The notes below the pieces were generated by a model. It was not told the DNA's origin. It ran no database searches and saw only the letters and a list, made by a program, of their open reading frames with translations. A stretch of 64,000 nucleotides of DNA from Agrobacterium cucumeris (lineage in GTDB: Bacteria; Pseudomonadota; Alphaproteobacteria; Rhizobiales; Rhizobiaceae), in contig NZ_CP080387.1 of the NCBI RefSeq assembly GCF_030036535.1, forward strand, positions 1,736,001 to 1,800,000. The letters are read 5' to 3'. This document shows, piece after piece, positions 20,216 through 29,228 of this stretch (the first letter of the stretch is position 1; every line of letters begins with the position of its first letter). A program made the position numbers and the translations under genes.

Positions 20216-21154
20216 TCAAGCCCGAATAGTCGAAGGCGAAACAGCCTGTTCCGCCGCGATAATCTCACGCGAAGCATCAATATCCCGCGACGGCGACAAT
20301 CCGTAAAAACGGCTATATTCGCGGCTGAACTGCGACGGGCTCTGGTAACCGACACGATGGCCGGCAGTGCCGGCATCCAGCCGCTCTGCAAGCATCAGCC
20401 GGCGCGCCTCATGCAGCCGCAGCTGCTTCTGGTATTGCACCGGCGTCATGGCCGTGATCGTCTTGAAATGATGATGGAAGGACGACACGCTCATGCCGAT
20501 ATGCTCGGCAAGGTCTTCGATGCGCAGCTGGCGCGCGAAATTCTCCCGCAGCCAGGCAATGGCGCGGGCGATGCGGTTGCCCTGGCTGCCGGCCGCGATG
20601 ATGTTCATCAGCTGCCCGCCGGCTGGTCCTGTCAGGATGCGATAGAGGATTTCCTGCTCGATCAGCGGTGCCATGGCGGCAATCTCTGTTGGACGATCGA
20701 GCAAGCGCAGCAGCCGGATCGCCGCATCCAGAAGCTCCGGCGTGGCAGCGTTGACGACGATGCCGCGCTGCGCATTCGCGGGCTCCGTCGGCGTATCGAT
20801 CGGCACGCGGCGCATGAGATCGAGCAGCTTCTCGCTGTCGATGGTAAGCGCGATGCAGAAATGCGGCACCTCTTTGCTCGCCTCCACCACCCGCCACGCG
20901 ACCGGCAGGTCGAGCGAGGTCAGCAGATAGTCGCCGGCGCCGTAATTGATGGTATCCGTTCCCAATTGAACACATTTCGATCCCTGTATCACCATCGCCA
21001 GACAGGGACGGTAGCTACCGTGGCACGGCGCGCTCGGCGCGGTACGCCGGCTGATGCCGAGGGATTCGATTGCCGTCTGCACCTCACCGTCACGGGTGGC
21101 ATGCCGTGCGGCGATGGAGGCGATCTCCTGATAGACATTGAACGGCAAGGACAT
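20216..21154 (-). CDS. AraC family transcriptional regulator
   Basis: 312 residues. The N-terminal AraC_N cupin-like sensory domain (about 20-180; [19 protein letters not shown]) is followed by two helix-turn-helix motifs in the C-terminal 100 residues ([29 protein letters not shown], then [27 protein letters not shown]). The N-terminal domain type is shared with YqhC-like regulators of aldehyde reductases. It is divergent from a zinc alcohol dehydrogenase gene, and a perfect dyad lies between them. The inferred role is an activator of that dehydrogenase, perhaps in response to aldehydes. Confidence 0.9.
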   Translation of the reverse strand: MSLPFNVYQEIASIAARHATRDGEVQTAIESLGISRRTAPSAPCHGSYRPCLAMVIQGSKCVQLGTDTINYGAGDYLLTSLDLPVAWRVVEASKEVPHFCIALTIDSEKLLDLMRRVPIDTPTEPANAQRGIVVNAATPELLDAAIRLLRLLDRPTEIAAMAPLIEQEILYRILTGPAGGQLMNIIAAGSQGNRIARAIAWLRENFARQLRIEDLAEHIGMSVSSFHHHFKTITAMTPVQYQKQLRLHEARRLMLAERLDAGTAGHRVGYQSPSQFSREYSRFYGLSPSRDIDASREIIAAEQAVSPSTIRA

Positions 21155-21243
21155 GAGGGAAATCCCTTAACTGAAGGAAGAGATGCGTTAGATGCCACTT
21201 ATCTAGAAAGCCGCCGGACTTCCGCAAAGAGCATGCCCGCATA

Positions 21244-21265
21244 TTTTTGCAGGATCGTGCAAAAA
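21244..21265. promoter_or_regulatory. Candidate AraC-family operator between araC and adh genes
   Basis: A perfect dyad TTTTTGCA-N6-TGCAAAAA stands about 90 bp before the AraC gene start and about 79 bp before the dehydrogenase start. It is placed to act on both divergent promoters. Confidence 0.55.
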
Positions 21266-21343
21266 GCTCGGAGGATCGCTCTAACGCCGCCTTGCACTTC
21301 CATTGCATATTCCGCCGTCCCCAACTCCCGAAAGGATATTCAG

Positions 21344-22390
21344 ATGGCTATTGCAAGAGGTTATGCTGCGACCGACGCGTCGAAGCCACTTACCCCGTTC
21401 ACCTTCGAACGCCGCGAGCCGAACGATGACGACGTCGTCATCGATATCAAATATGCCGGCATCTGCCACTCGGACATCCACACCGTCCGCAACGAATGGA
21501 AGAATGCCGTCTTCCCGATCGTTCCCGGCCATGAGATTGCCGGTGTCGTCAAGGCTGTCGGCTCCAAGGTCACGAAGTTCAAGGTCGGCGACCATGTCGG
21601 CGTCGGTTGCTTCGTCGATTCCTGCGTTGGCTGCGCCACCCGCGATCTCGACAACGAGCATTATATGCCCGGCCTCGTCCAGACCTATAACGACGTCGAT
21701 CCGTTCACGAAAACCGCGACCCATGGCGGTTATTCCGACTCGATCGTCGTCAAGGAAGGTTATGTCCTGTCGATCCCGGACAACCTGCCGCTCGATGCAT
21801 CCGCACCGCTTCTCTGCGCCGGCATCACGCTTTACTCGCCGCTGCGCCGCTGGAATGCCGGCCCCGGCCAGAAGGTCGCGATCGTCGGCATGGGCGGCCT
21901 TGGCCATATGGGCGTCAAGCTCGGCGCGGCCATGGGTGCGGATATCACCGTGCTGTCTCAGACGCTGTCGAAGAAGGAAGATGGCCTGAAGCTCGGCGCG
22001 AAGGAATATTACGCCACCAGCGACGCCTCGACCTTCGAGAAGCTGGCCGGCACCTTCGACCTGATCATCTGCACGGCCGGCGTCGCCATCGACTGGAATG
22101 CCTATCTCGGCCTCCTGAAGCCCAAGGGCAGCATGGTCGTGGTCGGCGCACCGGAACATCCGATCCCCGTCCACGCCTTCGCGCTGATCTTCGGTGCGAA
22201 GAACCTGTCGGGTTCGATGATCGGTTCGATCAAGGAAACCCAGGAAATGCTGGATTTCTGCGGCGAGCACAACATCGTCTCCGAAATCGAGACGATCAAC
22301 ATCCAGGACGTCAACGAAGCCTATGAGCGCGTGCTGAAGAGCGACGTGCGGTATCGCTTCGTCATCGACATGGCGTCGCTCGACGCGTGA
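21344..22390 (+). CDS. NAD(P)-dependent zinc alcohol dehydrogenase, cinnamyl/YahK-like
   Basis: 348 residues, medium-chain dehydrogenase. Catalytic zinc ligands are visible: Cys41 (GICHSDIH), His63-Glu64 (GHEIAG) and a later Cys in [11 protein letters not shown]. The cofactor motif is [13 protein letters not shown]. In the structural zinc loop only Cys94 and Cys97 remain; the third and fourth positions are Arg100 and Met108, so the structural zinc is probably absent. It most resembles aldehyde reductases of the YahK/cinnamyl alcohol dehydrogenase group. The ATG at 21344 follows GAAAGGATATTCAG. It is likely regulated by the divergent AraC protein and is followed by a repeat and a terminator. 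Confidence 0.9.
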   Translation: MAIARGYAATDASKPLTPFTFERREPNDDDVVIDIKYAGICHSDIHTVRNEWKNAVFPIVPGHEIAGVVKAVGSKVTKFKVGDHVGVGCFVDSCVGCATRDLDNEHYMPGLVQTYNDVDPFTKTATHGGYSDSIVVKEGYVLSIPDNLPLDASAPLLCAGITLYSPLRRWNAGPGQKVAIVGMGGLGHMGVKLGAAMGADITVLSQTLSKKEDGLKLGAKEYYATSDASTFEKLAGTFDLIICTAGVAIDWNAYLGLLKPKGSMVVVGAPEHPIPVHAFALIFGAKNLSGSMIGSIKETQEMLDFCGEHNIVSEIETINIQDVNEAYERVLKSDVRYRFVIDMASLDA

Positions 22391-22427
22391 GCCTTGGATT
22401 GGGGCAAACCCGCCCCATCCGCACGCC

Positions 22428-22537
22428 GTCACCCCGGACTAAATCCGGGGTCCAGCCAGCCCAAGTCCTTGGGCTGAAAAACTCTTCTCGCCGCGCAGAC
22501 GCGCGGCGGCTGGATGCCGGATCAAGTCCGGCATGAC
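22428..22537. repeat. Mosaic intergenic repeat of stacked palindromes
   Basis: A 110-bp element built of four hairpins. The outer arms (GTCACCCCGGACT... and ...AGTCCGGCATGAC) are diverged inverted copies of each other, each also self-palindromic (CCGGAT/ATCCGG type). Between them are AGCCCAAG/CTTGGGCT and CGCCGCGC/GCGCGGCG hairpins. Architecture and length resemble RIME-type intergenic mosaic elements of rhizobia. Confidence 0.75.
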
Positions 22538-22570
22538 GGAGGAGTAGTTTGGCGCAGCTGTCATAACATA

Positions 22571-22598
22571 AAGGCGGGAAGCCGATGCTTCCCGCCTT
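22571..22598. terminator. Bidirectional terminator between adh and NADH dehydrogenase genes
   Basis: A 12-bp perfect stem (AAGGCGGGAAGC / GCTTCCCGCCTT) with a CGAT loop and T-rich flanks on both strands. It lies between convergent genes and can serve both. Confidence 0.88.
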
Positions 22599-22618
22599 TT
22601 CCTTTGCCCGCCCGACCC

Positions 22619-23884
22619 TCAGGCCTCGTCCTTCAGCGTCTCTTTCTGGGTAATCAGCCGCGCACTGTGCTGGCCGCTCAGATAAATCCACAACCAGCTC
22701 CACGCCACGGCAAGTCGCGAACGCGTTCCGATCAGGAAGTAGATATGGGCAAGGCCCCAGATCCACCATGCCAGCACGCCCTTGAGCTTGAACCTGCCGA
22801 AATCGATCACCGCCGCACGTTTGCCGATGGTGGCGAGATTGCCCTGATGGCTGTAGCGGAAGGGTGCAGGCGATGGTTTGCCGTCCAGCCGCGCCCTGAT
22901 GACCTTTGCAACATAAGCGCCCTGCTGCTTCGCCGCGGGCGCAATGCCCGGCACCGGCTTGCCGTTTTCCTGATTGACGGCGGCCGTATCGCCGATGACG
23001 AAGATATCGGCATCGTCTTGCAGATTGAGATGAGGTCCGACGATGGCGCGCCCCGCCCTGTCGGCTGCTGCCCCTAGCCACTTCGCGGCGGGAGACGCCT
23101 GCACACCCGCGGCCCAGACGACCGTGCGGCAGGGATAATAAGTGTCGCCCACCGTCACGCCTTCATCGCTGCAGGCCGTCACCGGCGTACCGAGCAGAAC
23201 CTCGACACCCAGTTTTTCGAGCGCTTCCTTGGCATAGGCAGAAAGATCCTCGGTGAAAACCGGCAGGACACGCGGGCCGGCCTCGACAAGCAGCACGCGG
23301 GTCTGGCGGGTGTCGACATTGCGGAATTCCGCCGGCAGCGCCTTGTGGGCCAGCTCGGCGATCATGCCCGCCATTTCTACGCCCGTCGGGCCCGCCCCGA
23401 TGATGACGAAGGTCAGCTGCGCCTGCCGCTCCTCTTCGCTGGTGGCAAGTTCGGCCCTTTCGAAAGCCAGAAGCAGACGGCGGCGGATCGTCGTTGCATC
23501 TTCCAGCGTCTTGAGACCGGGGGCGGAACGCTCCCACTCATCGCGGCCGAAATAGGCATGGCGCGCGCCGGTGGCCAGCACCAGCGTATCGAAACCGATC
23601 ACCTGACCCGAACTTAAATGCACGGACCGCGCCGCCCGGTCTATGCCGGTCACCTCCGCAAGCAGGGTCGTTACCTCCTTGCGGTCGCGGTAAAGATGGC
23701 GGATCGGCCAGGCGATTTCGGATGTCGCCAGCGCCGTGGTCGCAACCTGATAAAGCAGTGGCTGGAACAGGTGATGGTTGCGGCGGTCGATCAGTGTGAT
23801 GCGGACAGGGGCCCCCTCCAGCCCATGTACCAGTTGTAAACCGCCGAAGCCTCCACCCACGACGACAACATGATGTTCTTGCAT
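22619..23884 (-). CDS. ndh: Type II NADH dehydrogenase (NAD(P)/FAD-dependent oxidoreductase)
   Basis: 421 residues. The FAD-binding motif VVVGGGFGGLQLVHGL opens the protein. A second dinucleotide fold carries TFVIIGAGPTGVEMAGMIAEL for NADH, and the C-terminal FAD contact is DIFVIGDTAAV followed by PGIAPAAKQQGAYVAKVI. A hydrophobic C-terminal segment (WWIWGLAHIYFLIG, SWLWIYLSG) gives monotopic membrane attachment. NDH-2 passes electrons from NADH to ubiquinone without proton pumping. It is monocistronic, with a terminator 21 bp past the stop. Confidence 0.9.
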   Translation of the reverse strand: MQEHHVVVVGGGFGGLQLVHGLEGAPVRITLIDRRNHHLFQPLLYQVATTALATSEIAWPIRHLYRDRKEVTTLLAEVTGIDRAARSVHLSSGQVIGFDTLVLATGARHAYFGRDEWERSAPGLKTLEDATTIRRRLLLAFERAELATSEEERQAQLTFVIIGAGPTGVEMAGMIAELAHKALPAEFRNVDTRQTRVLLVEAGPRVLPVFTEDLSAYAKEALEKLGVEVLLGTPVTACSDEGVTVGDTYYPCRTVVWAAGVQASPAAKWLGAAADRAGRAIVGPHLNLQDDADIFVIGDTAAVNQENGKPVPGIAPAAKQQGAYVAKVIRARLDGKPSPAPFRYSHQGNLATIGKRAAVIDFGRFKLKGVLAWWIWGLAHIYFLIGTRSRLAVAWSWLWIYLSGQHSARLITQKETLKDEA

Positions 23885-23955
23885 ATGTCTCTGCCTTCAA
23901 AAGCTCGCGCACGGAGCATGCGCAGCCAGAGCATAGGCGAAAAAATTGACTTTGG

Positions 23956-24711
23956 TTATGAAATAGGCTGACCACAGGCCTGACAAAAACGCCGGACTGT
24001 TTCAGCCATGCCATATTCCAGCGCATCCGCCGTCAATCCGTGACCGATAGAAACTTCAGCCAGATAAGGAATGCGTTTCATCAGCCTGGGCAGGTTTGCG
24101 ACAGTCAGGTCATGGCCGGCATTGACGGCAAGCCCGAGTGCCGCAGCATGGTCCGCCGTCTGTCCGAGCTTCTCAAGAAGCGCCTCGCCCTTTTGCGGAT
24201 CGTCAAAACAACCGCCATAGGGGCCGGTGTAAAGTTCGATACGCGCCGCACCCGTTTCAGCCGCCAGTTCCACCGGCTCGCGTTCCCCGTCACCATCGGC
24301 AAACAGCGAAACCCGCATGCCGCCAGCCTTCAGGCGTCCGACGACTTCCTTCAGGAAAATGCCGTGCCTGCGAAAATCCCAGCCATGATCGGATGTCGCC
24401 TGCGAAGGATCATCCGGCACCAGCGTTACCTGTTCCGGCTGGGTCTTTTCGCAAAGAACGAGAAAATCCTCGGTCGGATAACCTTCGATGTTAAATTCCG
24501 CCTTGGGAAAGCTGTCGTCGATCAACGCGCGTAGCACCGGCAGGTCTGAAAAGCGGATATGGCGCTGATCGGGACGAGGGTGTACAGTCAGGCCGCTTGC
24601 ACCCGCAGCGAGTGCCAGTTGCCCGAAATGCGCGACATCCGGCCACGGAAGATCGCGGCGGTTACGCAGCATGGCGATTGCATTGAGATTGACGGAAAGT
24701 TTTGCGGGCAT
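23956..24711 (-). CDS. pdxJ: Pyridoxine 5'-phosphate synthase
   Basis: PdxJ condenses 1-deoxyxylulose 5-phosphate with 3-amino-2-oxopropyl phosphate to give pyridoxine 5'-phosphate, the last ring-forming step of DXP-dependent vitamin B6 synthesis. At 251 residues it has the family TIM-barrel motifs: [64 protein letters not shown] and the C-terminal [15 protein letters not shown] and [14 protein letters not shown] place the start at 24711, since the family begins at this residue; the frame continues upstream but without family similarity. The genes of partners such as pdxA are not in the window. Confidence 0.96.
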   Translation of the reverse strand: MPAKLSVNLNAIAMLRNRRDLPWPDVAHFGQLALAAGASGLTVHPRPDQRHIRFSDLPVLRALIDDSFPKAEFNIEGYPTEDFLVLCEKTQPEQVTLVPDDPSQATSDHGWDFRRHGIFLKEVVGRLKAGGMRVSLFADGDGEREPVELAAETGAARIELYTGPYGGCFDDPQKGEALLEKLGQTADHAAALGLAVNAGHDLTVANLPRLMKRIPYLAEVSIGHGLTADALEYGMAETVRRFCQACGQPIS

Positions 24712-24944
24712 GGCGTCGGGCTCCGGTTCGGAATCTGCATCCTGTTTCACGCAGGTTGACGCCGACCGCAAGGAGGCCGATAAAATTTTTTGGAACACGG
24801 GAACGAAAACACACAATACACGTTACGGTTCTTATGTAGCGTTTGGCATGATGTCTTGATCAGGAGACAGACCGTTGCGGGGGAACAAGCAACGGACGTC
24901 TTTTAAAAGCAGGCGCGCCGCCAAAGAGCGCAAAGGGGGAAACA

Positions 24945-25640
24945 ATGCAGGATGGCCGTATGCCGTTTGAACACGGCGACGAGGACAAACCCAATCTAAG
25001 GCTCAGCAGCTTTTTACCGGACATAAGCCTGCCCTCTTCCCTGCCCGCCGAACCGGTGCCCATTGCCGATATGGCCAATATCTTCGGAGTGACCCACCGA
25101 ACGCTTCATTTTTACGAAGAAAAGGCGCTGCTGACATCGAAGCGCATCGGCCAGATGCGGGTCTACACCCATCGCAACGTCCAGCGCATGGCGGTCATCA
25201 ATGTCTGCCGCGAGGTCGGCATTTCGGTTGCCGCCATTACCGACATCATGGAAAAACTCGTCCGCTCCCTGTCGCAGGAAGAGGCGGACGACATTTTCCA
25301 CGCCGCGCTGAGACAGCGAAAGAGAGAATTGACGGCCGAGCTTTCAACCCTTCAGCGTCAGGCACAGCAGATTGAAGAATTGCTCGTCATCGACAGCGAT
25401 GCGGACGGCTTCGACGGCGCTGAACGTGGTCCGGCCAAGGACATTGCCCTCACCGATACCGAACGGAAATGTCTGGAACTGATGGCGGAAGGTTATGCGC
25501 CGGTGCGGCTCGCCCGGGCTCTTGGCCTTTCGGGCAGCGATCTCAATGCGCTTGAGGCGAAGATCATCGGCAAGTTCAGTGCCAGCAACCGCTTTCAGGC
25601 GGTCGCCAAGGCAGTCCTGCTTGGTGTTATCCGCGCATAA
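24945..25640 (+). CDS. MerR-type regulator with a LuxR-like C-terminal HTH
   Basis: 231 residues. After a 35-residue acidic, disordered-looking start, a MerR winged helix-turn-helix is clear (PIADMANIFGVTHRTLHFYEEKALL through GQMRVYTHRNVQRMAVINVCREVGISVAAI). A helical segment (RQRKRELTAELSTLQRQAQQIEELL) forms the dimer coil. The last 65 residues read like a LuxR/GerE-type helix-turn-helix (LTDTERKCLELMAEGYAPVRLARALGLSGSDLNALEAKI). No metal-binding cysteines of the CueR/ZntR type are present. The combination of MerR and LuxR-like DNA-binding parts is unusual. The target is unknown; it is a single gene. Confidence 0.85.
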   Translation: MQDGRMPFEHGDEDKPNLRLSSFLPDISLPSSLPAEPVPIADMANIFGVTHRTLHFYEEKALLTSKRIGQMRVYTHRNVQRMAVINVCREVGISVAAITDIMEKLVRSLSQEEADDIFHAALRQRKRELTAELSTLQRQAQQIEELLVIDSDADGFDGAERGPAKDIALTDTERKCLELMAEGYAPVRLARALGLSGSDLNALEAKIIGKFSASNRFQAVAKAVLLGVIRA

Positions 25641-25718
25641 AAGCGTGTCGAGGAAAAGTGCATAGCGATTTTCCGCCCGGACGATGCGCAGACAAGGAGA
25701 TTGAGCCAATGCCCAATC

Positions 25719-26846
25719 TCAACGAACGATCGTAAGCGTCTCCGCCGCGCGGGTAATGGCCGTGTAAAGCCAACGCTCACGTGAATCCCGGAATGCATAG
25801 CTCTCGTCGAAAAGAACCACATTGTTCCACTGCGAACCCTGCGCCTTGTGCACGGTCAGCGCATAGCCGAAATCGAATTCGTCGTAACGCTTGCGGGTCG
25901 ACCACGGAATTTCGGTCTCGACATCCTCAAACGCCGCCTTCAGCAATTTGATCTTGGCCGCACCGCGATCCATATCGTCATCTTCAGGCCGGATCATCAG
26001 GTTGATACCGGGCTTCACCGTCTCGCGCGACGAACTCATGACCTGCCAGAGCGAGCCGTTCAGCAGGCCCTTGGCAGGATCGTTCCTGAGGCAGACCAGC
26101 TTGTCACCCGATTGCGGATAATCGGCCGAAAAACCCTTGAGTTCACGAAGCCGCTGATTGTAGCGGCGGCGCGTGCGATTGGTGCCGACCAGCACCTGAT
26201 CGGCTTCCAGCACCAGTGACTGCGTCACTTCCGACTTCGAGATCACCTGCGCCGAGCCATAATCGCCGCGCATGATCTCGCGGCCCTCGCGCACATCCAT
26301 GGCAAGATGGATGATGGGATTGTCCTTGGCCTGACGATGGATTTCCGAGAGAAGATAATCCGGCTCCTGCTCGGTGAAGAAACCACCACCCGATACCGGC
26401 GGCAACTGGCCCGGATCGCCGAGCACGAGGATCGGCGTGCCAAAACTCATCAGATCCTTGCCGAGCTGCTCGTCCACCATCGAACATTCATCGATGATGA
26501 TCAGCGCCGCCTTGGCAAGCGGGCTCTGGCGGTTGATGGAAAACATTGGCGCGACCGAGGTCTTGCCGGTTTCCTCGTCTTCCACCGTTTCTTCGCCGCG
26601 CGGGCGGTAGATCAGCGAATGGATGGTGCGGGCATTGGTCGCCCCGCGTGAACGCAGCACCTGCGCTGCCTTGCCGGTGAAGGCCGCAAACAGCACCTCG
26701 CCATCGACATTTTCCGCGAAATGTTTGGCAAGCGTCGTCTTGCCCGTTCCGGCATAACCGAACAGCCGGAAAACCGGCGTCCGGCCTTCCTTCAGCCAGC
26801 GGGAAACAGCCTTGAGCGCTTCGTCCTGTTGCGGTGAAAATAACAT
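25719..26846 (-). CDS. RecD-like superfamily 1 DNA helicase / ATPase
   Basis: 375 residues. Walker A is GYAGTGKTTLAKHF, Walker B is LIIIDECSMVDEQLG, motif III is ILVLGDPGQLPPV, and the C-terminal UvrD_C_2-like segment has YALTVHKAQGSQWNNVVLFDE and TAITRAAETLTIV. This is the compact RecD2/Dda-like (AAA_30 plus UvrD_C_2) form, 5'-3' in characterised relatives. No RecB or RecC partners are in the window, so it acts alone or in repair or replication restart. It is a single gene, divergent from the NAD-binding protein gene. Confidence 0.88.
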   Translation of the reverse strand: MLFSPQQDEALKAVSRWLKEGRTPVFRLFGYAGTGKTTLAKHFAENVDGEVLFAAFTGKAAQVLRSRGATNARTIHSLIYRPRGEETVEDEETGKTSVAPMFSINRQSPLAKAALIIIDECSMVDEQLGKDLMSFGTPILVLGDPGQLPPVSGGGFFTEQEPDYLLSEIHRQAKDNPIIHLAMDVREGREIMRGDYGSAQVISKSEVTQSLVLEADQVLVGTNRTRRRYNQRLRELKGFSADYPQSGDKLVCLRNDPAKGLLNGSLWQVMSSSRETVKPGINLMIRPEDDDMDRGAAKIKLLKAAFEDVETEIPWSTRKRYDEFDFGYALTVHKAQGSQWNNVVLFDESYAFRDSRERWLYTAITRAAETLTIVR

Positions 26847-26961
26847 GCGCCCTCATCGCAGGATTCGAGCACCCTGCGCAACAGAAAAAGAACGAAAGAT
26901 GAATCGTGACACCAGAATGCGGCAATAAAACACGGCTGGTTTTTAAACCACGGCGGCTATC

Positions 26962-28257
26962 ATGCCGCGTATGAAGATATTGATTCTCGGCGCGACAGGT
27001 TTCATCGGTTCGGAGGTGATGCGCAGCCTCCACGGCAGAGGCCATTCCGTCACCGGCCTGGCCCGCTCCGTCAGACGCGCCAAAGACAAGTGGCCTTTCG
27101 CCAACTGGATATCCGCCGATCTCGCCCGCATGACTCAAGCCCCGCACTGGGACGTGCTGGTCAGGAATCATGACGCCATCGTCAATTGCGCCGGCGCGCT
27201 TCAGGACGGTCTTTCGGATGACCTTGCAGCGACGCAGGAAAAAGCCATGCTGGCGCTTTACGCGGCGGCGGCGCAGGCGGGCGGCAGGCTGTTGATCCAG
27301 ATATCGGCCCGCACGGCGGGAGCGGCAGCCGACCTGCCCTTTCTCGCCACCAAACGCCGCGCCGACGCAGCACTGGCCGCAAGCGGCCTGCCCTATGTCG
27401 TTCTCCGCCCAGCCCTCGTTGTCGGGCGCAATGCCCATGGCGGTACGGCACTGGTGCGCGCGCTTGCCAGCTTTCCCCTCATGCTGCCACTCGTCAATGG
27501 CGCGATGCCGGTTCGCACGGTCGCAGTCGAGGATGTGGCCACAGCCGTCAACGCGGCGATCAATGGTGAAATCCTGCCGGGCAGCGATCTCGAACTCGCC
27601 GCAGAAGAGCTGCTGACATTGCAGGACGTGGTCACCACGCACCGGCAATGGCTCGGCCTGCCCCCTGCCCCTGTCGTAAACCTTCCGGCTGCCTTCATGC
27701 GACCCGTCAGTCTGATGGCGGATGCCGCAGGCGCGCTCGGCTGGCGCTCGCCGCTGCGTTCAACCGCCATGACAGTCATGTCAGAAGGCATCGTAGCGGA
27801 GGATGAGGCGCGACCGAGGACGTTGTCGCTCAGGCCCCTGACGCAGACACTGGCCGCCCACTCTTCCGGCGTGCAGGACCTGTGGTTTGCCAGATCCTAT
27901 CTGCTCAAACCGCTGGTCATCCTCTGCCTGTCTCTATTCTGGCTGCTGTCCGGCCTCGTACCGCTGCTGAACATCAACGGAGCTGCAGCGCATTTTCTGC
28001 CCTTCATGCCGCAGGCGCCGGCGGTCACGCTCACACTCGCCACCTGCCTCCTCGATATCGCCCTCGGCGTCACCGTCCTGCTGCGGCCGCTCGCCAGAAA
28101 GGCGCTCATCGGCATGCTGCTGGTCAGCGCCGCTTACCTTGCTGGCGGCAGCCTGCTGGAGCCGGGCCTGTGGCTCGATCCGCTCGGTCCCTTGGTCAAG
28201 GTTCTGCCTTCCATAGCCCTGACACTTGTCGCCCTTGCCACGCTGGATGAACGCTGA
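26962..28257 (+). CDS. NAD-binding (atypical SDR) protein with DoxX-like membrane C-terminus
   Basis: 431 residues. The N-terminal half is an NAD(P)-binding Rossmann domain of the complex I NDUFA9-like/atypical SDR type (ILILGATGFIGSEVMRSLHGRGHSVTGLARS). The C-terminal 140 residues are membrane segments (LVILCLSLFWLLSGLVPLL, LATCLLDIALGVTVLL, ALIGMLLVSAAYLAGGSLL) like the DoxX-like family. The start may be at 26962 or the second Met at 26971. It overlaps the next gene by one base (TGATG), so the two membrane proteins are translated together. Function is unknown; such fusions are common in proteobacteria. Confidence 0.8.
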   Translation: MPRMKILILGATGFIGSEVMRSLHGRGHSVTGLARSVRRAKDKWPFANWISADLARMTQAPHWDVLVRNHDAIVNCAGALQDGLSDDLAATQEKAMLALYAAAAQAGGRLLIQISARTAGAAADLPFLATKRRADAALAASGLPYVVLRPALVVGRNAHGGTALVRALASFPLMLPLVNGAMPVRTVAVEDVATAVNAAINGEILPGSDLELAAEELLTLQDVVTTHRQWLGLPPAPVVNLPAAFMRPVSLMADAAGALGWRSPLRSTAMTVMSEGIVAEDEARPRTLSLRPLTQTLAAHSSGVQDLWFARSYLLKPLVILCLSLFWLLSGLVPLLNINGAAAHFLPFMPQAPAVTLTLATCLLDIALGVTVLLRPLARKALIGMLLVSAAYLAGGSLLEPGLWLDPLGPLVKVLPSIALTLVALATLDER

Positions 28258-28739
28258 TGACGCTTGAGGAACTGCTGCGGCTTGCCCATGTCATCGGCGC
28301 AACGGTGCTGTTCGGCACCGGCGCGGGCATCGCATTTTTCATGGTCATGGCGCGGCGAACCGCAAACCCGGCGCTGATCGCGCATGTGGCAGGCACCGTC
28401 GTTATCGCCGATACGATCTTCACCGCCACGGCGGCGATCATCCAGCCGGTGACGGGCTATCTTCTCGTGCGCATCATCGGCTGGCCGCTGACCGAAGGCT
28501 GGATCGCCCTTTCGCTTGGCCTTTATGTCTTCACCGGCATTTTCTGGCTGCCGGTGGTGTGGATCCAGATCCAACTGCGCAATATCGCCAGAGACTGCGC
28601 CGCCACGGGACAGGCCCTGCCAGCGCAATGGTTCCGCCTTTACCGCATCTGGTTCGCCTGCGGTTTCCCCGCCTTCTTCGCGGTCCTCGGCATCATCTGG
28701 CTGATGCTCACCAAACCGGATATCACCCTGTTCGGCTGA
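28257..28739 (+). CDS. DUF2269 family integral membrane protein
   Basis: 160 residues with four predicted membrane helices (LAHVIGATVLFGTGAGIAFFMVM, AGTVVIADTIFTATAAIIQPVTGYLL, GWIALSLGLYVFTGIFWLPVVWI, IWFACGFPAFFAVLGIIWLM). The pattern, with an invariant His near the first helix, fits DUF2269. The ATG shares one base with the stop of the DoxX-like fusion gene, so a joint function is likely. The C-terminus is 7 bp from the end of the convergent SRPBCC gene. Confidence 0.8.
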   Translation: MTLEELLRLAHVIGATVLFGTGAGIAFFMVMARRTANPALIAHVAGTVVIADTIFTATAAIIQPVTGYLLVRIIGWPLTEGWIALSLGLYVFTGIFWLPVVWIQIQLRNIARDCAATGQALPAQWFRLYRIWFACGFPAFFAVLGIIWLMLTKPDITLFG

Positions 28740-28745
28740 TGCCGC

Positions 28746-29228
28746 TCAATGGGCCGCCTGCTTTTCGACAAGCTGCGCCAGCTGCTCCGCAACCGTGTTC
28801 CAGCCATCGAAGAACCCCATCTCCGCGTGCTTGTCGCGATCCACAGAGTTTCTGTGCATGGCATAGGCCACATATTCCATACCCTCCGGGTGATCACGGA
28901 AAGTCATCACGGCGGTGAGGAACGGGCGGGCGGAGGGGCGAAAGCCGGAGGTCAGCGCATCGGTGAAAACCAGACGCTCGCCGTCATCCACAGCCAGGAA
29001 ACAGCCACTGATATGGTCACCGAATGCCGCGCCATCCTCGCTGTAGCGCGTCTCAAAAGCGCCGCCGGGGTGAAGCTCCATTTTCTCGATGCGGCACTGG
29101 CCGGGATGTGGCACCCACCATTGTTCAAGGCTGTTCTTGTCCACCCATGCATTCCAGACAAGCCGGCGCGGCGCCCTGATGATGCGTGAAATCTTCAGGT
29201 CGAGATCGGGATTGAAAGTCTCGGTCAT
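28746..29228 (-). CDS. SRPBCC (AHSA1-like) domain protein, first copy
   Basis: 160 residues of the activator-of-Hsp90-ATPase-like/START superfamily: ISRIIRAPRRLVWNAWVDKNSLEQWWVPH, then FGDHISGCFLAVDDGERLVFTDAL and a C-terminal helix (MGFFDGWNTVAEQLAQLVE). These small helix-grip proteins bind hydrophobic ligands. Its start overlaps the ArsR gene stop by 4 bp (ATGA), so both come from one transcript. This ArsR+SRPBCC pairing is common in proteobacteria. A second, sequence-divergent pair lies 4 kb away. Confidence 0.88.
   Translation of the reverse strand: MTETFNPDLDLKISRIIRAPRRLVWNAWVDKNSLEQWWVPHPGQCRIEKMELHPGGAFETRYSEDGAAFGDHISGCFLAVDDGERLVFTDALTSGFRPSARPFLTAVMTFRDHPEGMEYVAYAMHRNSVDRDKHAEMGFFDGWNTVAEQLAQLVEKQAAH

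Noticed and set aside
20357..21343. In-frame extension of the alcohol dehydrogenase upstream through the AraC gene
   Set aside because: The extension is antisense to AraC coding sequence. The dehydrogenase has a good ribosome binding site and family-typical N-terminus at 21344.
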